From: Spirochaetota bacterium
Lineage (GTDB): Bacteria; Spirochaetota; UBA4802; UBA5368
Length of the DNA: 17,181 nt
Assembly (NCBI GenBank): GCA_017998475.1
Contig: JAGODA010000025.1
Coordinates: 1-17,181 of the forward strand
Direction: 5' to 3'
This document shows positions 7,822 through 15,252 of this stretch, piece by piece. A program made the translations under genes and the position numbers. The notes below the pieces were generated by a model. That model was not told where the DNA came from. It worked only from the letters and a program-made list of their open reading frames with translations, and made no database searches. Positions within the stretch are counted from its first letter, which is position 1; every line of letters starts with the position of its first letter.

Positions 7822-7849
7822 TGAACACAATGGGCGGCGTGTTTATAAT
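7822..7849 (+). promoter_or_regulatory. Candidate sigma-70 promoter of the first acyl-CoA dehydrogenase gene
   Basis: A perfect -10 box TATAAT lies at 7844-7849, with a 4-of-6 -35 box TGAACA at 7822-7827 and a 16-base spacer. Transcription would begin near 7856, leaving a leader of about 59 bases before the ATG at 7915. Confidence 0.5.
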
Positions 7850-7851
7850 CA

Positions 7852-7865
7852 GGCGCCCGGGCGCC
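7852..7865. promoter_or_regulatory. 14-bp perfect palindrome at the predicted transcription start of the first acyl-CoA dehydrogenase
   Basis: GGCGCCCGGGCGCC is a perfect palindrome that begins two bases after the TATAAT box and covers the predicted start point. The position suits a repressor operator or a 5' stem in the message. In DNA this rich in G and C, a short GC-only palindrome can also be chance. Confidence 0.3.
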
Positions 7866-7914
7866 CCGCCGTCCGGCATATCGCATACAACTTTTACGAA
7901 CCCAGGAGGACGCA

Positions 7915-9786
7915 ATGGCACTCAATCCGCTGCTCGATTCACGTGATCTGCGCTTTACCCTCTTCGAACTGCTCGAGGTCGACAAACTGACCGCCCTGCC
8001 TAAATACGCCGATTTCGACCGCGCCATGTTCGAGGACGTCATCGATCTGGCCGAAAAGATCGCCGTGGAGCAGGTCTATTCCATCAGCGCCGAGTCGGAA
8101 AAACAGGGCGTTACATACGATCCGGCGACCAAAAAGGTCACCGTGCCCGACGGCTTCAAACCCGCGCTCAAGGCGTACAACGAGGCGGGCTTTATCGCCA
8201 TACCCGAGGACCCGGCCATAGGGGGGATGGGAATGCCCGCCTGCGTCGCCATGGCGGCGAGCGAGCTCTTCACCGCGGCGAGCCTGGCCTTCACCACCTA
8301 CCCCGGGCTCGCCCACGGGGCGGCGATGCTCGTCGAGAACTTCGGCACCGAGGAGCTCAAGAAGCTCTACATTCCGAAGATGTTCTCCGGGGAGTGGGGC
8401 GGCACCATGTGCCTCACCGAGCCCGAGGCCGGAAGCGACGTCGGCAACCTCAAGACCAAGGCCGTCAAGCAGCCCGACGGCTCGTACAAAATCACCGGCC
8501 AGAAGATATTCATCACCTCCGGCGACAACGACGTCTACTCGAACGTCATCCATCCGGTGCTGGCCCGTATCGAGGGCGACCCTCCCGGAACCAAGGGCAT
8601 CTCGATATTCCTCGTCCCCAAGTACCGCGTCAATCCCGACGGGAGCCTGGGCGAGTTCAACGACGTTGCCTGCACCGGTATCGAGCACAAGATGGGCATA
8701 CACGCGTCGGCCACCTGCTCGCTCTCCTTCGGCGACAACGGCCAGTGCGTCGGCTGGCTCCTCGGCAAGGAGCGCCAGGGCATGAAGATCATGTTCCAGA
8801 TGATGAACGAGGCGCGCCTGGGGGTGGCCATGCAGGGCCTCGCGCTTTCCACCACCGCGTACATGCACGCGGTCACCTACGCGAAGAACCGGGTGCAGGG
8901 CGTGCACGTCACCCAGATGCTCAATCCCGACGCGCCGAAGGTCACCATCAGCCAGCACCCCGACGTGAAGCGCATGCTGCTGTGGATGAAGTCCCACGTG
9001 GAGGGCATGAGGATGCTCGTCTACTGTCTTGCGCATAACATAAACCTGATGCACGTGCTCGAGGGCGACGCCATGAAGGAGGCGCAGGGCCTCGTGGAGA
9101 TCCTCATACCCATCTGCAAGGCGGGATGCACCGACAGCGCCCTGTACGTCACCTCCGAGGCCGTGCAGGTCTACGGCGGCTACGGCTACTGCTCGGACTA
9201 TCCCGTAGAGCGTTATCTCCGCGACGCGAAGATAACCGCGATCTACGAGGGGACCAACGGCATCCAGTCCATGGACCTCACCATGCGCAAGATCCTCATG
9301 AACCCCGAGCAGTTCAATTTTACTATCTGGAAGAAGCGTGTGGCCGAGACCGTCGCGAAGGCCCGCGGGGTCGTGGAGGACAAATACGTCAACCTGGTGG
9401 AGAAGGGGATGGCGAAGCTCGACGAGGTCATCGAGGCGCTCAAGGCCGACATGGCCGGCGGGAAGTTCCTCAATCTCTTCGCCAGCGCGACGCCGCTCCA
9501 GCAGGCCATGTTCATGATGTCGCTGGCGTGGGTTCACCTGTGGAGCCTCACGCTCTGCGTCCCGAAGATGAAGTCGCTGGCGGGCGATGCGAAGGGCGAG
9601 GACCGCGAGAAGCTGTTGAACGAGAACGCCGAGGCCGCGTATTACTCGGGCAAGGTGCTCTCGTCGCAGTTCTACCTGGGCGCCGAGTTCCCGAAATTCT
9701 TCGGCAGGGCGGAGGCCATCCTCTTCGGCGAGACGGCGCCCGTCAAGGCGTCCGACGCCGTCTTTACCGGCGCGCCGCTCGAGTAG
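7915..9786 (+). CDS. Long-type acyl-CoA dehydrogenase (about 600 residues, FadE/DmdC-like)
   Basis: This 623-residue flavoenzyme would catalyse FAD-dependent alpha,beta-dehydrogenation of an acyl-CoA in the cytoplasm, passing electrons to ETF. It has the long architecture: an N-terminal extension (residues 1-80, starting LLDSRDLRFTLFELL), the usual N, middle and C dehydrogenase domains, and a C-terminal helical extension (after about 470). Visible motifs are CLTEPEAGSDVG, a FAD/substrate-contact segment, KIFITSGD, and IYEGTNGIQS with catalytic base E445. Such long enzymes include FadE-type beta-oxidation enzymes and 3-methylmercaptopropionyl-CoA dehydrogenase, so chain length cannot be told. 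The start is fixed by AGGAGG at 7904-7909. A strong terminator follows, so it seems to be a single-gene unit. A close paralogue lies at 12440-14281. Confidence 0.95.
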   Translation: MALNPLLDSRDLRFTLFELLEVDKLTALPKYADFDRAMFEDVIDLAEKIAVEQVYSISAESEKQGVTYDPATKKVTVPDGFKPALKAYNEAGFIAIPEDPAIGGMGMPACVAMAASELFTAASLAFTTYPGLAHGAAMLVENFGTEELKKLYIPKMFSGEWGGTMCLTEPEAGSDVGNLKTKAVKQPDGSYKITGQKIFITSGDNDVYSNVIHPVLARIEGDPPGTKGISIFLVPKYRVNPDGSLGEFNDVACTGIEHKMGIHASATCSLSFGDNGQCVGWLLGKERQGMKIMFQMMNEARLGVAMQGLALSTTAYMHAVTYAKNRVQGVHVTQMLNPDAPKVTISQHPDVKRMLLWMKSHVEGMRMLVYCLAHNINLMHVLEGDAMKEAQGLVEILIPICKAGCTDSALYVTSEAVQVYGGYGYCSDYPVERYLRDAKITAIYEGTNGIQSMDLTMRKILMNPEQFNFTIWKKRVAETVAKARGVVEDKYVNLVEKGMAKLDEVIEALKADMAGGKFLNLFASATPLQQAMFMMSLAWVHLWSLTLCVPKMKSLAGDAKGEDREKLLNENAEAAYYSGKVLSSQFYLGAEFPKFFGRAEAILFGETAPVKASDAVFTGAPLE

Positions 9787-9812
9787 CAGGCACGTACGCA
9801 TGTCTCATGACG

Positions 9813-9842
9813 GGCCGTTCCGCGGAAGCGGAACGGCCTTTT
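9813..9842 (+). terminator. Rho-independent terminator after the first acyl-CoA dehydrogenase
   Basis: GGCCGTTCCGC (9813-9823) pairs perfectly with GCGGAACGGCC (9828-9838) around a GGAA tetraloop, followed by TTTT at 9839-9842. It is an 11-bp stem starting 27 bases after the stop codon. The T-tract is short, but the stem is strong. Confidence 0.85.
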
Positions 9843-9924
9843 GCGTTGATTGCCGGAGAATCGTTTACGGCGTATCGATGCCCTGCGGGTAATCGGGAGG
9901 AGCCTTCCGGCTTCCGCGGCGCAA

Positions 9925-10566
9925 TCAGCCACCCGCGGCCCTGTAGCGCTCCAGCGTCTCGTCGATCATCCGGTCGATATATCGTGAAAAGTCCCCTACC
10001 TCCAGCGTGACCCTGCTGAGCGACAGGGATACGATGCCGTGCAGCGTGCTCCACACGTACATCAGCCGGTAGTTGGCGTCCTCCGGATCGAGCCCGCGGC
10101 CGCGGTTCGCGATCTCCCGCAGCACCCGCTCCGCGAGCTCGGCCGAGCGCAGCGCCGTCAGGTTCTGGGATTCGGCGAGTTTCTCGTGCCGCGTCCCGAC
10201 GTAGTCCGCGTATTTCGGCGTGCCCATGCTGAACATGATGGAGTACAGGTGCGGGTTCTCGATGCCGTAGTCGATATACGCGCGCGCCATGGCGCGCAGG
10301 CGCGCGAAGGGGTCGTCCGTCGCCGAATACGCCTCCTGAAAGCGATGGAACAGTATTTCGAATCCCTTCGTGACGATCAAAAGGTAAAGCTCGTCCTTGT
10401 CGGTGAAGTAGTTGTAGATGGTTTTCGCGGCCACGCCGAGGCGCGAGCCGAGCCGGCGCATGCTGAAATCGGAATAACCCACCTCGTTGATGAGGGCGGC
10501 TGCCTCCATGATGATATTTTCCCTGATGGAGCTGACCACCTCGGGGGGCGCTGGTATTTTAGGCAT
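9925..10566 (-). CDS. TetR-family transcriptional regulator (WHG-type C-terminal domain)
   Basis: This 213-residue protein has a TetR N-terminal DNA-binding domain: the helix-turn-helix runs from about residue 33 to 65 and includes FSMRRLGSRLGVAAKTIYNYFTDKDEL split across the two helices. The C-terminal part holds YIDYGIENPHLYSIMFS, typical of the WHG-type ligand domain (TetR_C_33). The ligand is unknown; the two flanking acyl-CoA dehydrogenases suggest an acyl-CoA or fatty acid. It is transcribed away from the DUF362 gene over a 202-base shared region. That region contains two copies of the inverted repeat CGTTA-N3-TAACG, one on this gene's predicted -10 and one at the start of the neighbour's transcript, so autoregulation with control of the neighbour is likely. 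No strong ribosome site precedes the ATG at 10566. Confidence 0.92.
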   Translation of the reverse strand: MPKIPAPPEVVSSIRENIIMEAAALINEVGYSDFSMRRLGSRLGVAAKTIYNYFTDKDELYLLIVTKGFEILFHRFQEAYSATDDPFARLRAMARAYIDYGIENPHLYSIMFSMGTPKYADYVGTRHEKLAESQNLTALRSAELAERVLREIANRGRGLDPEDANYRLMYVWSTLHGIVSLSLSRVTLEVGDFSRYIDRMIDETLERYRAAGG

Positions 10567-10605
10567 GATGATTCGCTATCGCTTTCCGGTTTAAATCCGA
10601 TACTC

Positions 10606-10618
10606 CGTTAGGATAACG
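10606..10618. promoter_or_regulatory. Candidate TetR operator 1 (CGTTA-GGA-TAACG)
   Basis: This is a 13-bp inverted repeat with perfect 5-base arms. It overlaps the predicted -10 box (10610-10615) of the tetR promoter, where bound repressor would block RNA polymerase. The arms are identical to those of the second site at 10720-10732, and I found no other copy in the intergenic regions of the window. That this TetR binds here is inferred from position and repetition. Confidence 0.6.
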
Positions 10619-10638
10619 ACGGGCCGCTTTTTGTTCAA
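10610..10638 (-). promoter_or_regulatory. Candidate promoter of the tetR gene
   Basis: On the minus strand, TTGAAC (plus positions 10633-10638) and TATCCT (10610-10615) are separated by 17 bases. Each matches 4 of 6 consensus bases. The leader would be about 37 bases. The -10 lies inside candidate operator 1. Confidence 0.45.
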
Positions 10639-10690
10639 GTGTAATTCTCCGGCCGGGGAGCGCCGCGCTCTCGATGAGCACTATTTTATA

Positions 10691-10718
10691 TTGACAACGC
10701 CGGCGTACGGGATATAGT
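10691..10718 (+). promoter_or_regulatory. Strong sigma-70-type promoter of the DUF362 gene
   Basis: A perfect -35 box TTGACA (10691-10696) and a 5-of-6 -10 box TATAGT (10713-10718) are 16 bases apart. Transcription would start near 10725, inside candidate operator 2, about 44 bases before the ATG at 10769. It is the best consensus promoter in the window, as would be expected for a gene held off by a repressor. Confidence 0.7.
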
Positions 10719-10719
10719 A

Positions 10720-10740
10720 CGTTAAAGTAACGCTTGTTAC
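10720..10740. promoter_or_regulatory. Candidate TetR operator 2 (CGTTA-AAG-TAACG with a third half-site)
   Basis: The 13-bp inverted repeat CGTTA-AAG-TAACG (10720-10732) has the same arms and spacing as operator 1 and begins two bases after the -10 box. A further GTTAC at 10736-10740 makes an overlapping second inverted repeat, GTAAC-gctt-GTTAC (10727-10740), so up to three half-sites lie in tandem. Its position over the transcription start fits repression of the DUF362 gene by TetR. Confidence 0.6.
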
Positions 10741-10768
10741 CTTTATTTTCACCGCGAGGGGGACGGCC

Positions 10769-12085
10769 ATGCGCACAAGAAAGGTGATACTCCGCAGATG
10801 CGACGAATACAATCCGAAGCTGATCCAGGGCATAATAAAGGAGGCGATGGAGGAGCTCGGCGAAAAGCCGAAAGGCAGAATCCTCATTAAGCCGAACGTC
10901 GTGACCGCCAACAAGCAATACATATTCGATTCATACACGAACCGCAACGTGACCGAAGCGATGGTCAACGTGCTCCGCGAATCGTACGGGGCCGGCGGAA
11001 ACATCACCATCGGCGAATCCGGAGGCATCGGCCTGCCCACGCGGCTTTTCTTCGCCGAGTCGGACTACGACAAATTATCCAAAAGGCTCAACGTGCCGCT
11101 GGTGGACCTCAACGAAGAGGAGCTGCGCACCGTAACTCTTAAAAAGGCAAAGTGGCACAAGACAATGCTGATGGCCAAGTCCCTGTACGAGGCGGAGTAT
11201 AAGATATGGATGCCCAAGCTAAAGTTCCACATCGTGGTGGACATCACCAACGCCCTCAAACTCAACATCGGCATCCTCTCTCATAAAGAACGCTTTCTCT
11301 ATCACGACGACCGCCTGCACGAAAAGATCGTTGACCTGCTCGAGCCGGGATATCCGGACCTGGTGGTGACCGACGCCATCACCGTGGGGCGCGGCTTCGA
11401 GTCGAGTCCCTTCCCGCACCACCTGGGCGCCATCATGATTTCGAACGATCCGCTGGCCGCCGACGTCGTCGCCGCGAAGGTGATGAACTACGAACCCGAG
11501 TCGGTCATATACCTGCGCGAGGCGCGCGACCGCGGGTACGGCTCGCTCGACATGAACGATATCGTCATCTCCGGCGACGTCGGCTGGGAGGAGCTGGCCG
11601 CGCGGATGAAGGGCGTGGACTCCCCGTTCCAGGATCTCCAGAAGCTCGACACGCCCATACGGTTCTACGAGGGCGCCAATAAAAACACCGGCAACATCTG
11701 CTACGGCGGCTGTATCTGTTCGATAAAGGGGGTGATGGGAACGGCCGACCGCCGTTACGAGGGCAATCTGAAAAACGCGAAGAAAGGCGCCATCGTGATG
11801 GGCTATTACAAGGGGGACGTGGTGCATCCGGGAGAGCCCGTAATCATGGTTGGCACCTGCGCCGGAGTTGATGGCAAACTGGAGGCCGGGAAGGTCGTCC
11901 ATATAAAGGGCTGCCCCGTGAAGGTCGCGGACCTCATGATCTTCGGCCTGCGGCATTTGAAGATGAAGAGCCCCGCCTGGGACATGAGGAACCTCGTGCT
12001 GTTGATCTATTATTCAATGATCAAGGCGTTCATGCAGATCACCGTTCCGCTGAGGAGCAGGGCGAAGATCCACCGGCACGCCTGA
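10769..12085 (+). CDS. DUF362-family protein with a C-terminal cysteine cluster (possible iron-sulfur protein)
   Basis: This 438-residue protein matches DUF362 in its first 270 residues: ILIKPNVV near residue 38, the segment GGNITIGESGG, MPKLKFH, and the late NDPLAADVVAAKVMNY that is typical of the family. DUF362 proteins have no settled function and many carry ferredoxin-type clusters. Here there is no standard CxxCxxC ferredoxin motif; instead the C-terminal part has C311-x3-C315-x-C317, then C364 and C382, which together could hold a cluster. That is inference. A late hydrophobic segment (NLVLLIYYSMIKAFMQI) precedes a basic tail and might touch the membrane. A moderate GAGGGGGA ribosome site precedes the ATG. 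The gene is divergent from tetR, has the strongest promoter in the window, and is the best candidate target of that regulator. Confidence 0.8.
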   Translation: MRTRKVILRRCDEYNPKLIQGIIKEAMEELGEKPKGRILIKPNVVTANKQYIFDSYTNRNVTEAMVNVLRESYGAGGNITIGESGGIGLPTRLFFAESDYDKLSKRLNVPLVDLNEEELRTVTLKKAKWHKTMLMAKSLYEAEYKIWMPKLKFHIVVDITNALKLNIGILSHKERFLYHDDRLHEKIVDLLEPGYPDLVVTDAITVGRGFESSPFPHHLGAIMISNDPLAADVVAAKVMNYEPESVIYLREARDRGYGSLDMNDIVISGDVGWEELAARMKGVDSPFQDLQKLDTPIRFYEGANKNTGNICYGGCICSIKGVMGTADRRYEGNLKNAKKGAIVMGYYKGDVVHPGEPVIMVGTCAGVDGKLEAGKVVHIKGCPVKVADLMIFGLRHLKMKSPAWDMRNLVLLIYYSMIKAFMQITVPLRSRAKIHRHA

Positions 12086-12439
12086 TTCCGTGGCGATGCC
12101 CGGGCGGTAATCGCGCGGGCTCGTCGTGGGGGGGGGCGGCCGCGGTAAACCGTAATCATGAAACTACGGCCGCGGCCTCCGTCCGTTTTCCGGTCCGGGC
12201 GCTCCCACGCGGTGATGACGCGTACGCCCGGCCCGATCGGTGTATACATCACCCCCTCACTTTTTGATACCTGTATAATAAAATTTGACTTGTCACCCCG
12301 CGCTCCATTTGCAATCGTTCCCGAACCGCGCGGGCCGCGACGCGAAAATAGTGCGCAGACGCCCCGATACGGTGCTATACTGGATGCCGTTCCCCTCGAT
12401 CCGGCGGGAATACCGATCCGAATACTTCAGGAGTAAACG
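12086..12439. other. 354-base intergenic region between the DUF362 gene and the second acyl-CoA dehydrogenase
   Basis: I see no convincing gene here. The stretch holds a strong imperfect hairpin (12135-12180), an AT-rich core (12261-12288) with a TATAAT at 12274-12279, a short inverted repeat TGAC-tt-GTCA at 12286-12295, and a TATACT at 12376-12381 that could serve as -10 for the dehydrogenase; neither -10-like box has a good -35 at the right distance. The CGTTA-N3-TAACG operator found near tetR is absent. Confidence 0.6.
12135..12180. terminator. Strong imperfect hairpin downstream of the DUF362 gene (probable terminator or RNA structure)
   Basis: GGCCGCGG (12138-12145) pairs with CCGCGGCC (12170-12177). 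Inside it CCGTA (12150-12154) pairs with TACGG (12165-12169), so the stem is 8 plus 5 pairs interrupted only by a four-base TAAA bulge, with a 10-base loop. Two more G-C pairs extend the base across a mismatch. It lies about 50 bases after the DUF362 stop. No proper T-tract follows (only TTTT some 13 bases later), so an intrinsic terminator role is not certain. Confidence 0.5.
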
Positions 12440-14281
12440 ATGGCCTCACAACCGACCGTGGACATACGCGATATCCATTTTATCCTTTTCGAACTGCTCG
12501 ACATGGAGGAGCTCGGCCGCTTTCCCGCCTTCTCCGGACTTTCGCGCGCCGAGTGCGAGGAGTCGCTGCGCCTCGCCTCGCGCATCTCGAACGACATCCT
12601 CTACGACGCCAACCGCGAGGCCGACCGTGTCGGTATCGGCTACGATCCGGCGACGAAGGAGGTGCGCATTCCCGCCGGAATGAAGAAGGCGCTTGCGGCC
12701 TATTACGACGCCGGATTTCTGAGAATATCCGATTCCCACGACGAGGGCGGAATGGGGATGCCCGAAACGATCGCCTTCGCGTGCAACGAGATCTTCACCG
12801 CGGCGAGCCTGTCCTTTTTCACCTACCCCATCCTGGGGCACGGGAACGCGACCCTGCTGCGCAATTTCGGCACCGACGAACAGCGCACCCTCTACATGGA
12901 GAACATCCTCTCGGGCCGCTGGGGCGGGAGCATGTGCCTCACCGAGCCGGGCGCCGGCAGCGATGTCGGGGCGCTCCGCACCAGGGCGACGCGCCTTCCC
13001 GACGGAAGCTACCGGATCACCGGACAGAAGATTTTTATCTCCAGCGGCGACGGCGACCTGTATGAAAACATAATTCATTTCGTGCTCGCGCGCATCGAGG
13101 GCGACCCGGAGGGGACGAAGGGCATATCGCTTTTCATCGTTCCCAAGTACCCGGTGCGCGCGGACGGCTCGTTCGGTCCGCTGAACGACGTGGTCTGCAC
13201 GGGGATCGAACACAAGATGGGTCTGCACGGCTCGGCCACCTGCGCCATGAGCTTCGGCGAGAACGGAGGCTGCGTCGGGCACCTGCTCGGCCGCGAGCGG
13301 GAGGGCATGCGCATGATGTTTCACATGATCAACGAGGCGCGCCTGGCCGTGGCCCGTCAGGGCCTCGCGGTGGGCTCATCGGCCTACCTCCACGCGCTCG
13401 CCTACGCCCGCGAGCGTCTGCAGGGCTCCGACCCGGCCGATCCCTCCGCGAAGGGGCAGGTACCCATCATCCGTCACCCGGACGTGCGGCGGATGCTGCT
13501 TCGCATGCGCTCGTACGTGGAGGGAATGCGGATGCTCGCCTATTATACGGCGTTGCAGATCGACACCGCGCGGCACGCGACGGGAAGCGAGGCCGCGGAG
13601 GCCGGTTCGCTCGTCGATTTCCTCATCCCCATCTGCAAGGCGGGATGCACCGATACCGGGGTGCTGGTCACATCCGAGGCCGTGCAGGTGCATGGCGGCT
13701 ATGGCTTCTGCGCGGACTACGCCGTGGAACAGCTTTACCGCGACGTGCGCATCACGCCCATCTGGGAGGGTACAAACGCCATACAGTCGCTCGACCTGGT
13801 CATGCGCAAGATGCTGCTCGATCCGGGGCAGAGGATGTACGCGCTGTGGAGGGGGCGCGTCATGCGCACCGTCGAGGAGTGCCGCTCCCGTGTCGATGAA
13901 AAATACGTGTCGATCGTGGAGCGGGCCGTTACGGCGCTCGACGGGGCCGTCGCCGCCATGAAGGCGAGGTACGAGTCGCGCGATACGCTCCAGGTGTACG
14001 CCGACGCGACGGTGCTCCAGCAGGCCTTTTTCATGGCGAGCCTGGCCTGGATGCACCTGTGGGGCCTCGCCAGGGTGACCGGGCTGCTCGGAGCGGACGC
14101 GGCGGGCGGTTCCTCCGGCGCGGAGGAGGACGCGGAAAAATCATTCTACCTGGGCCGCGCGCTCGCGTCTCGATTCTATCTGGGCGCCGAGTTTCCGCTG
14201 TTCTTCGGCAGGATCGATTCGGTGATGGCGGGAGAGCGGGCGGTAGTGGAGTGCGCGCCGGGGCTGTTCAGCGGCGCGTAG
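12440..14281 (+). CDS. Long-type acyl-CoA dehydrogenase, paralogue of the gene at 7915-9786
   Basis: This 613-residue flavoenzyme has the same domain layout as the first dehydrogenase and aligns to it end to end, including the N-terminal extension (DIRDIHFILFELL), CLTEPGAGSDVG, KIFISSGDGD, and the C-terminal helical part ending near FYLGAEFPLFFGR. The catalytic base is E443 in IWEGTNAIQS; the residue before it is tryptophan here and tyrosine in the paralogue, and several substrate-side segments differ, which fits a different acyl-chain preference. AGGAG sits about 7 bases before the ATG. Its promoter is not clear, and read-through from the DUF362 gene is possible if the hairpin at 12135-12180 does not terminate. 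It converges on the LysE-type gene, 60 bases away, with no evident terminator between them. Confidence 0.95.
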   Translation: MASQPTVDIRDIHFILFELLDMEELGRFPAFSGLSRAECEESLRLASRISNDILYDANREADRVGIGYDPATKEVRIPAGMKKALAAYYDAGFLRISDSHDEGGMGMPETIAFACNEIFTAASLSFFTYPILGHGNATLLRNFGTDEQRTLYMENILSGRWGGSMCLTEPGAGSDVGALRTRATRLPDGSYRITGQKIFISSGDGDLYENIIHFVLARIEGDPEGTKGISLFIVPKYPVRADGSFGPLNDVVCTGIEHKMGLHGSATCAMSFGENGGCVGHLLGREREGMRMMFHMINEARLAVARQGLAVGSSAYLHALAYARERLQGSDPADPSAKGQVPIIRHPDVRRMLLRMRSYVEGMRMLAYYTALQIDTARHATGSEAAEAGSLVDFLIPICKAGCTDTGVLVTSEAVQVHGGYGFCADYAVEQLYRDVRITPIWEGTNAIQSLDLVMRKMLLDPGQRMYALWRGRVMRTVEECRSRVDEKYVSIVERAVTALDGAVAAMKARYESRDTLQVYADATVLQQAFFMASLAWMHLWGLARVTGLLGADAAGGSSGAEEDAEKSFYLGRALASRFYLGAEFPLFFGRIDSVMAGERAVVECAPGLFSGA

Positions 14282-14341
14282 ACGATGTCCCGGAAATAGA
14301 ACCGTCCGGAATGAATGGGGAAAACCGGCCGCGCGACGGAT

Positions 14342-15028
14342 CTAGAATTTCGACAGTACCGGCTGCGTGTAGTTGAACGCGATCGAGAAGAGCTGCCAGC
14401 CGAAATAGCCGATCAGCACCACCAGGAGCACCATCAGCCCCACCTGCATGCGGTTGATGTACTTCTCGGGGAAGGCCTTGCCCATTCGGTGAAGAACGTG
14501 CGCGATGAAGATGAGGTATCCTCCCAGGCCGGCGCATCCCCCGACAATAAAGAGCATCTTGATCGAAGGTGTGATTTCCGTGAACACCGACATGTCAATG
14601 AAGAGCTTGAACCCAATTATCCACCATATTATGATGCCGGGATTGGTTATCGCGATGCTGAAGCCCGTCAGAAAGGAGAAGCGCTTTTTGTACACGAGCG
14701 GAGAGTCTTCGGGGTGGCACACGTGGCGGTATTCCTGGTAGGAGCGATACAATAGAAACGAAAGCACCAGTATGCCGAGCGAATAGATGATGATCTGCGA
14801 CTGTTTGAGCACCAGAAAGTGCCCGATCCCGAAGAGAGTGAGCGTTCCGTAGATGAAGTCCGACGTTACCGATCCCGCCGCGACGGCCAGGGCCGGCAGA
14901 AGATGTCCGTTAATTGCCTTCTTGGCGACGTCGACCTGCACGGCGCCGACGGGAATTGCCGAGAGGAAGCCCAGGAACATGCTGAATCCGATCAGCACCG
15001 CGAATTTTGAATAGATGACCCAGTTCAT
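14342..15028 (-). CDS. LysE-type translocator (amino-acid or small-metabolite exporter)
   Basis: This 228-residue membrane protein has about six hydrophobic segments, as in the LysE/RhtB family. The first helix leads into GFLSAIPVGAVQVDVAKKA, where family members carry a proline-glycine-P motif, then a G-rich second helix (GSVTSDFIYG). The later segment TGFSIAITNPGIIIWWI matches the conserved asparagine-proline helix. Such proteins export amino acids or similar metabolites by proton exchange; the substrate cannot be told. The loop between helices 3 and 4 holds a hydrophilic stretch with YRHVCHPEDSP. AAAGGCG lies about 10 bases before the ATG, a weak ribosome site. It is transcribed away from the MBL-fold gene, with 224 bases between their starts. 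Confidence 0.85.
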   Translation of the reverse strand: MNWVIYSKFAVLIGFSMFLGFLSAIPVGAVQVDVAKKAINGHLLPALAVAAGSVTSDFIYGTLTLFGIGHFLVLKQSQIIIYSLGILVLSFLLYRSYQEYRHVCHPEDSPLVYKKRFSFLTGFSIAITNPGIIIWWIIGFKLFIDMSVFTEITPSIKMLFIVGGCAGLGGYLIFIAHVLHRMGKAFPEKYINRMQVGLMVLLVVLIGYFGWQLFSIAFNYTQPVLSKF

Positions 15029-15043
15029 GGCGCAATTCGCCTT

Positions 15044-15071
15044 TGTATCTTTTATTGGATGCCTTTGTCAA
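15044..15071 (-). promoter_or_regulatory. Candidate promoter of the LysE-type gene
   Basis: On the minus strand a perfect TTGACA (plus positions 15066-15071) is followed after 16 bases by a poor -10, GATACA (15044-15049). The leader would be only about 9 bases and would miss part of the ribosome site, so either the -10 is wrong or this is chance. Confidence 0.25.
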
Positions 15072-15252
15072 ATAAAATTACACAATTTAACGGCCGCCTG
15101 ATAATGACTTCGCGTGGATATATGAAGCAATCCTTTTCGTTGGATTGTAACCGCCGGACTTTCACGCTATTGGAGTCAATCACGGCGAGTGAGTGACAAA
15201 TATATGCAGTGATTTTGCTGATTTTTTAAATAAAACGGGGGATGCGCCCGGC

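Noticed and set aside
7939..9801. A 620-codon open frame on the minus strand, antisense to the first acyl-CoA dehydrogenase
   Set aside because: Its translation is low-complexity, rich in H, L, V, G and R, with no domain; it is a by-product of high-GC codon use in the real gene.
9876..9924. A hairpin after tetR (around GGAGCC...GGCTTCC) as its terminator
   Set aside because: Only about six pairs with a bulge and no T-tract in the minus direction; too weak to list.
12010..12252. An 80-codon minus-strand frame at the end of the DUF362 gene and into the intergenic region
   Set aside because: The translation is arginine- and proline-rich and overlaps the DUF362 coding end and the hairpin; it has no ribosome site.
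12274..12279. A perfect TATAAT as promoter of the second acyl-CoA dehydrogenase
   Set aside because: No usable -35 lies 15-19 bases upstream, and the leader would be about 155 bases; the TATACT at 12376 is closer but also lacks a -35.
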